Shown in pieces: positions 1 through 6,537 of a stretch of 8,773 nt of DNA; position 1 is the first letter of the stretch, and every line of letters begins with the position of its first letter. Position numbers and translations under genes: made by a program. The notes under the pieces were generated by a model. That model was not told where the DNA came from and ran no database searches. It worked only from the letters and a program-made list of their open reading frames with translations. Origin of the DNA: Spirochaetaceae bacterium (GTDB lineage Bacteria > Spirochaetota > Spirochaetia > Treponematales > Breznakiellaceae); assembly GCA_031280115.1 (NCBI GenBank), contig JAITHF010000118.1:1-8773 (forward strand). Reading direction: 5' to 3'.

Positions 1-901
1 TTGACGAAAGGCCCGTCAATACCACGTTTTCTTCTATAATCAGGCTGGCGCCTTGAAAAACCGTGAACATCGGGACCGCAGGCGCTCTGGTGTTAAAGGT
101 GATTTCTTTTTGGCCCCCCAGGGCTTTCAGGGTGATGGTTATGTTTTGATTATTATAAGTAAGGGAGATAGGCGGGACCGCCTCGTTCTGGCCGAGGACG
201 ATGACGTAGTTCCCGTTGGGCCGGGCGTTCCGCGCTGCCCAAGTAAGGGCATCGGTCAGGCTCATGGCCCCTATAAACGCGCTGTCCCCATAGAGGCCGG
301 CCTGGAGCCCGGCGCTTGCCGCAGGCGGGGCAGGGGTCGGCGCAGGCGCAGGCGCCGGTTCAGGCATTTTGCCGGTCAGGAGGTACGCGGTCTGGGCGTC
401 GTTCTGCACCGTGAAGGCAAACTGCGCCTCGATTACCGCGGTTTCCACGTTGATAGCCTTAATACGAAACCGGTAGGCTGTCCCCAAGTTCGTAAGCGAG
501 CCGGAAATAATCGCCTCCGCCCCTAACTGCCGGCCTATGGCCTGGGCCGACTCGTCGCTCACGTCCCCGGAAAGCTGGAGGTTCATCTCTTTGCGGATAA
601 GGTCAAGGCTCCGGCGGTCAACAATGGTGAACCACTGGCCCATAACCATCACCCCAATCAGCTCCTCTACGGCATAATCAGAAAAATCCTCTGAAGAGGA
701 GGCAAAGTTCAGCACCGCAATTTTCGCGCCCCGCTTCATCCGCGCTTCAAGGCTCTGGCCTGCATATTGTATCACCGTATCAAGCGGCTGGGGGCCCGGC
801 GGAACCGCCGGCAGCGCCCGTTTGGAAGGCTCAGGGGTCTGGCCGAACCCCCCTGCCGCCGCCATAACCAGCCCGATACATACACAGGTTAATTTTTTCA
901 T
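1..901 (-). CDS. Exported CsgG/FlgO-like protein with C-terminal beta-helix-like region (3' end cut by window edge)
   Basis: Reading the minus strand from the ATG at 901 gives 300 codons without a stop, running off the left edge. The start MKKLTCVCIGLVMAAAGGFG followed by QT looks like a type I signal peptide; cysteines 6 and 8 lie too early for a normal lipobox. Residues about 58-165 resemble the CsgG/LpoB/FlgO fold: KIAVLNF at the first strand, then WFTIVDRRSLD, LGAEAIISGSL and FRIKAINVETA. A proline/alanine linker follows (about 180-196). After it come hydrophobic strands spaced like a right-handed beta-helix (YVIVLGQNE, NITITLKALGG, SLIIEENVVLTG), a tail style seen in large surface proteins of termite-gut treponemes. 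The probable place is periplasm or outer surface, with a role in assembling or sensing envelope structures; this is family inference. An AAGGAG ribosome site lies at 915-920, with a long 13-nt spacing. The reading frame is certain enough; the exact function is not. Confidence 0.82.
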   Translation of the reverse strand, partial: MKKLTCVCIGLVMAAAGGFGQTPEPSKRALPAVPPGPQPLDTVIQYAGQSLEARMKRGAKIAVLNFASSSEDFSDYAVEELIGVMVMGQWFTIVDRRSLDLIRKEMNLQLSGDVSDESAQAIGRQLGAEAIISGSLTNLGTAYRFRIKAINVETAVIEAQFAFTVQNDAQTAYLLTGKMPEPAPAPAPTPAPPAASAGLQAGLYGDSAFIGAMSLTDALTWAARNARPNGNYVIVLGQNEAVPPISLTYNNQNITITLKALGGQKEITFNTRAPAVPMFTVFQGASLIIEENVVLTGLSS

Positions 902-940
902 ATCCAGTTTTCTACTCCTTTTAAAAGCTGTGATATAAAC

Positions 941-969
941 AATATACCACGCTTATCCTTGTTTTAGAA
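941..969 (-). promoter_or_regulatory. Possible promoter for the CsgG-like gene
   Basis: On the minus strand a TATATT -10 box lies at 946-941 and a weak -35 (TTCTAA, 3 of 6 to consensus) at 969-964 with a 17-bp spacer, about 40 bases upstream of the ATG at 901. The A/T-rich stretch stands out from the GC-rich surroundings. Only the -10 box is good, so this is tentative. Confidence 0.35.
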
Positions 970-991
970 GAGGAGATATGGGGGGGCTTTT

Positions 992-1204
992 TTATCAGCG
1001 CTTCATGTTTCGCGGCTCATAGCGCAAACGACGGCTGCTGAAACAGCCTTAGGCTGCCCCCAAACCCCCATAAAGGCTTCCTGCGCTGCGCCGCTAACGC
1101 TATCAAAGCGCGGTGAGGCGTTACGCCCATGCGATCCCTGCACCAGAAACCCGGCCTGCCGTACCTTGTGCCGTTGAAACAGCCTCCGGCTGCCCCGCAG
1201 GGGG
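992..1204 (-). repeat. Inverted, diverged copy of the intergenic repeat found at 8446-8738
   Basis: Read on the minus strand, 1120-1076 matches 8626-8670 at 42 of 45 bases (three substitutions). The match continues more loosely through a TGGG-GGTTT-GGRGGG stretch, a hairpin with a three-base loop followed by T (here CAGCC-TAA-GGCTG-TTT, 1056-1041), then GCGCTGATAA (1001-992) against GCGCCGATAA. At the other end 1204-1193 reads CCCCCTGCGGGG, like the start of the 8556 copy; the middle has diverged. Two 22-base segments inside it (1039-1060 and 1175-1196) match at 20 of 22 and form the same CAGCC-N3-GGCTG hairpin, so the copy is itself mosaic. It fills nearly the whole 338-bp gap between the divergent genes; I see no gene here. 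Confidence 0.72.
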
Positions 1205-1233
1205 TTGACAGGGGAGGAGGGGGCGCGTATTAT
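1205..1233 (+). promoter_or_regulatory. Strong sigma-70-type promoter of alaS, positioned for a leaderless transcript
   Basis: TTGACA at 1205-1210 is a perfect -35 box, and TATTAT at 1228-1233 is a 5/6 -10 box, separated by exactly 17 bp. Transcription starting 5-7 bases past the -10 would begin at about 1238-1240, essentially on the A of the alaS ATG (1240). The GGAGG-rich run at 1213-1223 lies in the promoter spacer and would then not be in the mRNA. The -35 box directly abuts the end of the repeat element (1204). Confidence 0.7.
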
Positions 1234-1239
1234 GCTGGC

Positions 1240-3030
1240 ATGAACGCTGACGAACTCCGATCAAAATATATCGCGTTTTTCAAATCAAAGGAACACGCCC
1301 AGATTCAAGGCAAATCCCTCCTGCCGGATAACGACCCTACCGTGCTTTTTACGACCGCAGGGATGCACCCCCTTGTGCCCTACCTCTTGGGGGAAGACCA
1401 CCCGGCAGGCAAACGCCTGGTGGATTACCAGAAATGTATCCGCACCGGCGATATTGACTCCGTAGGCGATACAAGCCACCTTACGTTTTTCGAAATGCTC
1501 GGCAACTGGTCATTAGGGGATTACTTCAAAGAAGGGGCCATTAAAATGAGCTTCGAGTTTCTGACCTCCCCTGAATGGCTTAACATACCGGTCGAACACT
1601 TAGGCATTACGGTCTTTGAAGGGGACAGCACGGTCGCCCGGGACGAAGAGTCCGCAGCGGTGTGGAAATCCCTGGGCATTCCGGCTGAACGCATAAGCTA
1701 CCGCCCCCGGTCGGATAACTGGTGGGGGCCCGCAGGCGCCACAGGGCCCTGCGGCCCTGACTCGGAAATGTTTATCGACATGGGCCGGGAACCCTGCGGC
1801 CCAGAGTGCGCCCCGGGCTGTTCCTGCGGGAAATGGCTTGAAATCTGGAACGACGTGTTCATGCAGTATAATAAAAAAGCCGACGGCTCCTACGAACCCC
1901 TTGCCCGTACCTGCGTGGATACCGGCATGGGAATAGAACGCACCGTTACCATACTCAACGGCAAGAAATCAGTCTACGACACGGAGATATTCGCCCCGAT
2001 CGTGCAAGCCGTGGAGAAAGCCGCCTCCCTTGTGTACGGCGCGGACAGGGAACAGGACCGGTCGGTGCGTATCATCTGCGACCACGCCAGAGCCTCAACC
2101 TTTATCCTGGGGGATCCCAAGGCCGTAAGCCCCGCTAACGCAGGCGCCGGTTATGTGCTGCGCCGCCTCATACGCCGGGCCGCGCGGCACGGGCGCAAAC
2201 TGGGCATTACAGGGCTCGTGCTTTCCCCGGTGGCGCAGGTGGTTATTGACCGGTTCAAAGGCCCTTATCCGGAACTTGCGGAGAATAAAGAGTATATTAT
2301 CGCTGAACTCGACCGGGAAGAGGGGAAGTTTCTTGAAACCCTGCACAAAGGGGAACACGAGTTCGAGAAACTGCTCCCGGGCCTGCTTAAAGACCCGCGC
2401 AAGATCATGTCAGGAAGGCTGGCGTTCAAACTCTATGATACCTACGGCTTTCCCATCGAACTTACTGAGGAACTGGCCGCCGAAAAAGGGCTGGCAGTGG
2501 ACCGGCGGGAGTTCGAGGACGCATTCAGGAAGCATCAAGACCTTTCCAGGGCCGGCAGCGAACAGCTTTTCAAAGGCGGCCTGGGGGATCAGGGGGAAAT
2601 GGCGGTGAAATATCATACTGCCACCCACCTCTTGCACAAGGCCCTGCGGACGGTGCTGGGGGATCATGTGGCGCAAAAAGGCTCGAACATCACTGCCGAG
2701 CGGATGCGCTTTGACTTTTCCCACCCCGCCCCCATGACCCAGGAGGAAATACAGGAGGCGCAGGACATCGTGAACCGCCAGATTGAACGGGACTTGCCGG
2801 TTACGATGGATGTGATGGGCCTCGAGGAGGCGAAAGCAGGCGGCGCGGCGGCGCTTTTCGGGGAGAAGTACGAGGCTATGGTCAAGGTCTATACTATCGG
2901 GGACTTTTCCAAAGAGGTCTGCGGGGGGCCCCACGTTGAGCGTACCGGCGGCATGGGGTTTTTCCGCATCCAAAAAGAGCAGTCCTCCTCAGCCGGGGTG
3001 CGCCGCATCCGGGCGGTGCTGGAAAAATAG
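1240..3030 (+). CDS. alaS: Alanyl-tRNA synthetase, short spirochaetal form
   Basis: The 596-residue enzyme charges tRNA-Ala with alanine in the cytoplasm. I chose the ATG at 1240 because MNADELRSKYIAFF is where the family begins; the open frame extends upstream to 1129 but only through repeat and promoter DNA. The class II core shows TTAGMHPL, FFEMLGNWSLGDYFK (about 83-97), GPCGPDSE (about 169-176) and the motif 3 region GYVLRRLIRRAARHG (about 304-318). A four-cysteine cluster at about 186, 190, 194 and 196 precedes KWLEIWN and may bind zinc. The editing domain keeps HTATH (459-463), SHPAPM and CGGPH (561-565), so mischarged Ser/Gly-tRNA clearing is probably retained. Compared with the approximately 875-residue E. 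coli enzyme, the beta-barrel between core and editing centre and the whole C-Ala domain are absent, as in Borrelia and Treponema. It ends in TAG at the first unit of a nonanucleotide repeat. There is no T-box leader. Confidence 0.97.
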   Translation: MNADELRSKYIAFFKSKEHAQIQGKSLLPDNDPTVLFTTAGMHPLVPYLLGEDHPAGKRLVDYQKCIRTGDIDSVGDTSHLTFFEMLGNWSLGDYFKEGAIKMSFEFLTSPEWLNIPVEHLGITVFEGDSTVARDEESAAVWKSLGIPAERISYRPRSDNWWGPAGATGPCGPDSEMFIDMGREPCGPECAPGCSCGKWLEIWNDVFMQYNKKADGSYEPLARTCVDTGMGIERTVTILNGKKSVYDTEIFAPIVQAVEKAASLVYGADREQDRSVRIICDHARASTFILGDPKAVSPANAGAGYVLRRLIRRAARHGRKLGITGLVLSPVAQVVIDRFKGPYPELAENKEYIIAELDREEGKFLETLHKGEHEFEKLLPGLLKDPRKIMSGRLAFKLYDTYGFPIELTEELAAEKGLAVDRREFEDAFRKHQDLSRAGSEQLFKGGLGDQGEMAVKYHTATHLLHKALRTVLGDHVAQKGSNITAERMRFDFSHPAPMTQEEIQEAQDIVNRQIERDLPVTMDVMGLEEAKAGGAAALFGEKYEAMVKVYTIGDFSKEVCGGPHVERTGGMGFFRIQKEQSSSAGVRRIRAVLEK

Positions 3031-3083
3031 GAAAAATAGGAAGAATAGAGAAAATAGGGAAAATAGGAAAAATAGGGAAAATA
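3021..3083 (+). repeat. Seven-unit 9-bp tandem repeat containing seven in-frame TAG codons
   Basis: Units of consensus GGRAAAATA start at 3021, 3030, 3039, 3048, 3057, 3066 and 3075. Because the period is three codons, every unit places a TAG in the alaS frame (3028, 3037, 3046, 3055, 3064, 3073, 3082). The first TAG is the alaS stop, and its preceding codons GAA AAA are part of the first unit, so the array probably grew by duplicating the gene's last codons. The array is purine-rich on the plus strand and is the likeliest length-variable locus in the window. Confidence 0.93.
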
Positions 3084-3153
3084 GCGGGTATGCGTAACCT
3101 GCGGGAGATTTGTTCTTTATAGTATATATACAACTATAAGAGAGAGGACCCGG

Positions 3154-4215
3154 ATGAAACAGATGAAACAGATAAAACGAATACTGCCGTTGGTATGGCT
3201 CCTTGCAGGAGGCGGCGCGCTTTTTGCCCAGACCGATTTGCAGCCCGCGGCTATCGTGCGCCTGACCAAAAGCGAGCCGATTACGGTGAAGCAGCTCAAA
3301 GCCGAGATAGAACAGATAGAAAAGCAGGCCGGCAAAGCCCTCAACAGCGGGGACCGGCGGCAGATTCTGGATGTGATGATAAACGAGCGGCTTGCGCTCC
3401 AGGCCGCGGAGCGGGACAAGATCACTGTGGCGGAAACCGAGATAACCCAGCAGATGCAGCAGCTCAGGGCGGGCCTCGCCCAGCAGATCGGGCGCCAGCC
3501 CACTGACGGGGAATTCGCGGCAGCCCTGCGGAACGAGACAGGGCTCGACCTGCCGGCGTTCCGGGAACAGCTGCGGCGCCAGCTTATTGCCCAGAAATAT
3601 CTTTTGTCAAAAAAAGAGAACCTGCTTAAATCCGTCAAAACCCCCACGGAGGCGGAGATTGTCAACGCCTATACCCTTAACAAGACTTATTTCGTGCGCC
3701 CTGAGACCGTGGGTCTCTCGATGATTATGATGCCCTACAGTTCTGACGCCGGTTCAAAGGCCCAAGCCAAAGAGCAGGGGGAACGGCTTATTCGGGAGAT
3801 AGGCGCCAACCCCTCGAAGTTCGACGAGGCCGCGGTGAGAGGGCAGGCGGAAAAAGAAAAGTCCCTCTACCGGTCCGGCAACGGGTACCTGCCCCGCAAT
3901 TCTTCGGCCATGCAGTATGTGGGGCAGGATCTTATGGACACCGCGTTCGCCCTGAGGCAGGGGGAAGTGTCCAGGCTGGTGGAAGGCCCTGCGGCGTTCT
4001 ATATTGTCAAGGTCATCGAGAGCCATGAACAAAAAAACCTCTCTTTGGACGACATCTTCCAGTTGGGCAGCCCGATGACGGTGCGGGAGTATATCGGCGG
4101 CGCCATGTTTCAGGAACGGCGGCAGGCGGCTTTGAAACAGGCTTCTGACGAGCTCATACAGGAACTGCGGCGGGGGAACCCGTTTCAGATAATGGAAAGC
4201 AACCTTAACTGGTAG
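3154..4215 (+). CDS. Exported SurA/PrsA-like parvulin-domain foldase or chaperone
   Basis: The product has 353 residues and a signal peptide (MKQMKQIKRI, then hydrophobic to ALFAQ at about 26), so it is periplasmic or membrane-associated. Residues 27-165 form a SurA_N-like helical chaperone region (VMINERLALQAAERDKI; LDLPAFREQLRRQLIAQKYL). Residues about 183-290 align with the parvulin-type prolyl isomerase fold (MDTAFALRQGEVSRLVEGPAAFYIVKVIE). Both conserved parvulin histidines appear replaced: SHI is SMI (Met190) and YHI is FYI (Tyr283), and the GGDLG turn is SGNGY, so isomerase activity is doubtful while chaperone action on outer-membrane or exported proteins is plausible. An AGAGAGGA ribosome site (3141-3148) lies 5 bases before the ATG. 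An A/T-rich stretch at 3110-3140 could hold a promoter, but I find no convincing box pair. It resembles the Tpn39b-type protein I recall beside alaS in T. pallidum. The first two nonamers of the gene are identical, duplicating the start codon. Confidence 0.88.
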   Translation: MKQMKQIKRILPLVWLLAGGGALFAQTDLQPAAIVRLTKSEPITVKQLKAEIEQIEKQAGKALNSGDRRQILDVMINERLALQAAERDKITVAETEITQQMQQLRAGLAQQIGRQPTDGEFAAALRNETGLDLPAFREQLRRQLIAQKYLLSKKENLLKSVKTPTEAEIVNAYTLNKTYFVRPETVGLSMIMMPYSSDAGSKAQAKEQGERLIREIGANPSKFDEAAVRGQAEKEKSLYRSGNGYLPRNSSAMQYVGQDLMDTAFALRQGEVSRLVEGPAAFYIVKVIESHEQKNLSLDDIFQLGSPMTVREYIGGAMFQERRQAALKQASDELIQELRRGNPFQIMESNLNW

Positions 4216-4233
4216 GGCGGCGCGGGCAGCATC

Positions 4234-4674
4234 ATGGCGTCAAGGCGGAAGGGGCGTATTCTGGCGTTTCAGGCCCTCTATTCATGGGAAACCAGCGGCG
4301 TTGCAGCAGGCGAAGCCTTTGACCTGTCATGGCTTGAACAGGACGCCCGTGAAGATCTGGGAATCGGGGGCATCGCGGATTTTTCCCGCCTCCTTGTGAC
4401 CGGCACCATTGAAAACATCAAGGCCGTTGACACCATGATCCGCTCCCACCTTAAAAAATGGGATTTCTCCCGAATAAAGCAGGTGGACCTGGCGGTGCTT
4501 AGGATGAGCACCTATACCCTCATGTATCAGACCGATATGCACCCGTCTATCGTTATCCACGAGGCTATCGGCATCTCCAAAGAGTTCGGCACTGACGAAT
4601 CCCACCGGTTTGTAAACGGGGTTCTGGACAGCATCCGAAAAACCCTGCAAAACGCCTCGGCGTCCAAGGACTAA
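4234..4674 (+). CDS. nusB: Transcription antitermination factor NusB
   Basis: The 146-residue, all-helical RNA-binding protein partners with NusE (ribosomal protein S10) on boxA RNA to prevent premature termination in rRNA operons. Family signatures are clear: RRKGRILAFQALYSWE at the N terminus, VDLAVLRMSTYTLMY in the middle, and VIHEAIGISKEFGTDESHRF followed by VNGVLDSIRK at the C terminus. Length and motif order are normal. The ATG lies 18 bases after the parvulin stop without a strong Shine-Dalgarno sequence, suggesting cotranscription and partial coupling. The stop TAA is one base before the next start. Confidence 0.96.
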   Translation: MASRRKGRILAFQALYSWETSGVAAGEAFDLSWLEQDAREDLGIGGIADFSRLLVTGTIENIKAVDTMIRSHLKKWDFSRIKQVDLAVLRMSTYTLMYQTDMHPSIVIHEAIGISKEFGTDESHRFVNGVLDSIRKTLQNASASKD

Positions 4675-4675
4675 T

Positions 4676-6457
4676 ATGGCTCTTCCCTTCCCCGCCCCAA
4701 GGCCGGATAAGAAAAACGGGCCGCCCCAAAGCGGGCCGCCCCAGCAATCAAAAAAACTCCCCCGCGCCGTCACAGGCGGCGCGTTTCTCGGCATCCTCCT
4801 TCTTACCGCTGCGGCCATTGCGGGAACCGCGTTCTTTTTTATGCCCCGCCGGAACCGCGCGGGCGTGTGGGACGGCGAATCGTTCCGGCAGGATCTTGCC
4901 CTATTCGACGGGCTTCTTAAGGAGGCGGGCCTTGAAAAGACAGAAAACGTAAACCGCGCCCTTGACCGGCTCGACAGAAAAGCCCTGGGGCTTGAGTCCC
5001 GCCTTTCGGTGCTCAAGCGCCGCAGGCTTCTTGCGCGGCAGGATCCCCGTTTCATACCTGCGTACCAGAAATCCGCGGAACAGTCCGCCCGGGCCATCCC
5101 CTTTTCGGAGCCTCTTGCGGCGATAGCCGCCGAATCCCTTCTCATGGGCGCTGAAGAGGGGTCAGAAAAAGAGGGGATAGAGAAAAACGCGGGCCGGATT
5201 AGAGGGTACGCCGGTATTTTAACCGAATCCAAACTGCGCCCCCTTTCCCTGGGGCTGCGAGTCCTCTTAGGGGACCTGCAAGATCCGGAGCGGGCCAACA
5301 GTATTCCCCATAAAGAAGCCCTTTACTCGGCATCCGTGCCGGGACAGGGGCTTGGCCTCACGGTTGACCTTATCATCCTGCGGATACTCAACAACGACCT
5401 GCCTGCGGCCTCGTACCAGATAAACAGCCTCCTTGCCGGTCCGGGCGCCCGAAACCCCGGCATAACCCGCTTTGCGGCGGAGTTCTTTTATGATTTCGGC
5501 AACCCCTCCCGGGCCGCGGAGCTTTTTTCACGCAGTTCTGACGAGTACAGCATCTCCCGCCAGGCCGACGCGCTCTGGCTTTCAGGCCGCGTCTCAGGGG
5601 CGCGGAACTTGTGGGCCGCCCTTCTCTCCCCAGACGCCGGCGCTTGGGGGGAGAAGGGCGGAAACAGCGTTTCCCCTGCGGTCAAAGCCAGAGCGCTCTA
5701 TAACCTCGCGGCTGCCGCCGGAAACCCTGCGGAGAAAGCCGCAGGGCTTACGCGCTTCCTCCTTGAAACAGAGGCGGACTCTGCCTACCGCGCCTACGGC
5801 GCCATTTCTTACGCCCGCCTTCTTGACGAGGAGCAAGGCCCGGCGTTCCTTGAGGGTGAGCCTTCGGGAAACTCCCTTGTGGGCCTTGAGCTCCTTCGCC
5901 GGCAGGAAGAGGCATGGCCCCTTGAAAAGATGATTGCCGAAACATGGCTCCTTGTGAACCGCTACCCTCAAGATTCCAGGGTATACCAGTGGGGGTGCTA
6001 CTTCTTCGACCACCAGCGCCGGTATGAGGAGGCCGCCCGGCTCATCGCCCAGGCCGGGCATTATCATATTAACACCCCCAGCCTGGTGCTGCACGAGAGC
6101 CTCAGGCTCATACGAGACGGCCTTCTGGATGAAGCCGAAACGCGGCTCAGCGGCATTGACGGCTCGATCTGGCAGGTTCCGGCAAACATGGGGCGGATAC
6201 GGGAAATCCGCCGGAACTTCGGGTCGGCCCTTGCGTATTATCAGGCCGCCGCTGATCTGGCGGTACAAAACAAGGACGAAGCCTCTCAAGAGGCGAAAAA
6301 AGACCGGAGAAACGCCGCGAATATCTATTACAGCATAAGCAGGTGCTTCCGCGCCCTGGGGCAGGAGGCAAAAAGCCTCGAAGCCCTGGAACAGGCCCTC
6401 AAGTTCGACCCCCACTACCTTAACGCCCGGCTCTCCCTTGAACGGGCAGCGCCGTAA
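4676..6457 (+). CDS. Membrane-anchored TPR-repeat protein, function unknown
   Basis: The 593-residue protein starts one base after the nusB stop, with AAGGA at 4666-4670 as ribosome site, so it belongs to the same operon. A proline/glutamine-rich N-terminal tail (1-30) contains a duplicated GPPQS/GPPQQ pentapeptide from a 15-bp tandem repeat (4717-4743). One membrane segment follows at about 33-56 (GGAFLGILLLTAAAIAGTAF), then basic residues; a type II signal-anchor topology with most of the protein outside the cytoplasm is possible, but topology is not certain. The remainder is helical and alanine/leucine-rich, with tetratricopeptide-like repeats clearest at 390-490 and 544-593 (YYSISRCFRALGQEAKSLEA). 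Such proteins scaffold complexes; no enzyme motif is visible. A long palindrome at 5616-5661 encodes a glycine-rich stretch around residues 314-329 that looks like an insertion between repeats. Confidence 0.88.
   Translation: MALPFPAPRPDKKNGPPQSGPPQQSKKLPRAVTGGAFLGILLLTAAAIAGTAFFFMPRRNRAGVWDGESFRQDLALFDGLLKEAGLEKTENVNRALDRLDRKALGLESRLSVLKRRRLLARQDPRFIPAYQKSAEQSARAIPFSEPLAAIAAESLLMGAEEGSEKEGIEKNAGRIRGYAGILTESKLRPLSLGLRVLLGDLQDPERANSIPHKEALYSASVPGQGLGLTVDLIILRILNNDLPAASYQINSLLAGPGARNPGITRFAAEFFYDFGNPSRAAELFSRSSDEYSISRQADALWLSGRVSGARNLWAALLSPDAGAWGEKGGNSVSPAVKARALYNLAAAAGNPAEKAAGLTRFLLETEADSAYRAYGAISYARLLDEEQGPAFLEGEPSGNSLVGLELLRRQEEAWPLEKMIAETWLLVNRYPQDSRVYQWGCYFFDHQRRYEEAARLIAQAGHYHINTPSLVLHESLRLIRDGLLDEAETRLSGIDGSIWQVPANMGRIREIRRNFGSALAYYQAAADLAVQNKDEASQEAKKDRRNAANIYYSISRCFRALGQEAKSLEALEQALKFDPHYLNARLSLERAAP
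5616..5661. repeat. Long intragenic palindrome (18-bp stem, 10-nt loop)
   Basis: Bases 5616-5633 pair with 5644-5661 without interruption: sixteen Watson-Crick pairs and two G.U wobbles (5627/5650 and 5633/5644), with loop 5634-5643, which itself contains CGCCGGCG. It lies entirely within the TPR gene and keeps the reading frame, coding for about 15 residues rich in Gly and Ala. Confidence 0.85.
5725..5746. repeat. Short perfect intragenic hairpin
   Basis: CCCTGCGG (5725-5732) and CCGCAGGG (5739-5746) form a perfect 8-bp stem with the loop AGAAAG, 64 bp after the longer palindrome in the same TPR gene. In this GC-rich sequence it could be codon-driven chance. Confidence 0.6.
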
Positions 6458-6498
6458 TTTTTTTCTCATAGGGCGCCCGAATTCCCCTGCGCCGGAAA

Positions 6499-6537
6499 CC
6501 TGCGCGGCCATACGGCAGCCATTGAAGAGGCCGCAGG
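6499..6537 (+). promoter_or_regulatory. Stem-loop upstream of the DUF3842 gene
   Basis: CCTGC (6499-6503) and GGCC (6506-6509) can pair with GGCC (6529-6532) and GCAGG (6533-6537), with a two-base bulge and a 19-nt loop. The 3' arm runs into the GGGGG (6536-6540) that would serve as a ribosome site for an ATG at 6547, so in a longer transcript it could hide that site. It has no T-run and is not a terminator. Confidence 0.35.

Noticed and set aside
53..526. Open frame on the plus strand with an arginine-rich product
   Set aside because: It is antisense to the CsgG-like gene, which has a signal peptide, recognisable fold motifs and a ribosome site; the Arg runs are the reverse of the Pro-Ala linker codons.
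978..1022. 14-codon frame after AGGAG
   Set aside because: The spacing from AGGAG to ATG is only two bases, the frame is very short and lies within the repeat copy.
1129..1239. Upstream in-frame extension of alaS
   Set aside because: The 37 extra residues are coded by repeat and promoter DNA and have no counterpart in the AlaRS family; ATG 1240 fits the conserved N terminus.
902..1239. T-box or other riboswitch before alaS
   Set aside because: No specifier-loop or T-box consensus is visible, and the promoter appears to lie directly at the ATG.
1724..1757. GC-rich inverted repeat in alaS
   Set aside because: The bases encode the highly conserved GATGPCGP motif, so the symmetry follows from protein constraint.
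4327..5298. Long minus-strand open frame across nusB and the TPR gene
   Set aside because: It crosses two well-supported plus-strand genes, is Ser/Arg-rich in the way antisense frames of GC-rich genes are, and shows no family motif.
6425..6464. Terminator at the end of the TPR gene
   Set aside because: GCCCG/CGGGC gives only a 5-bp stem with a 13-base loop, and the T-run begins 10 bases after it.
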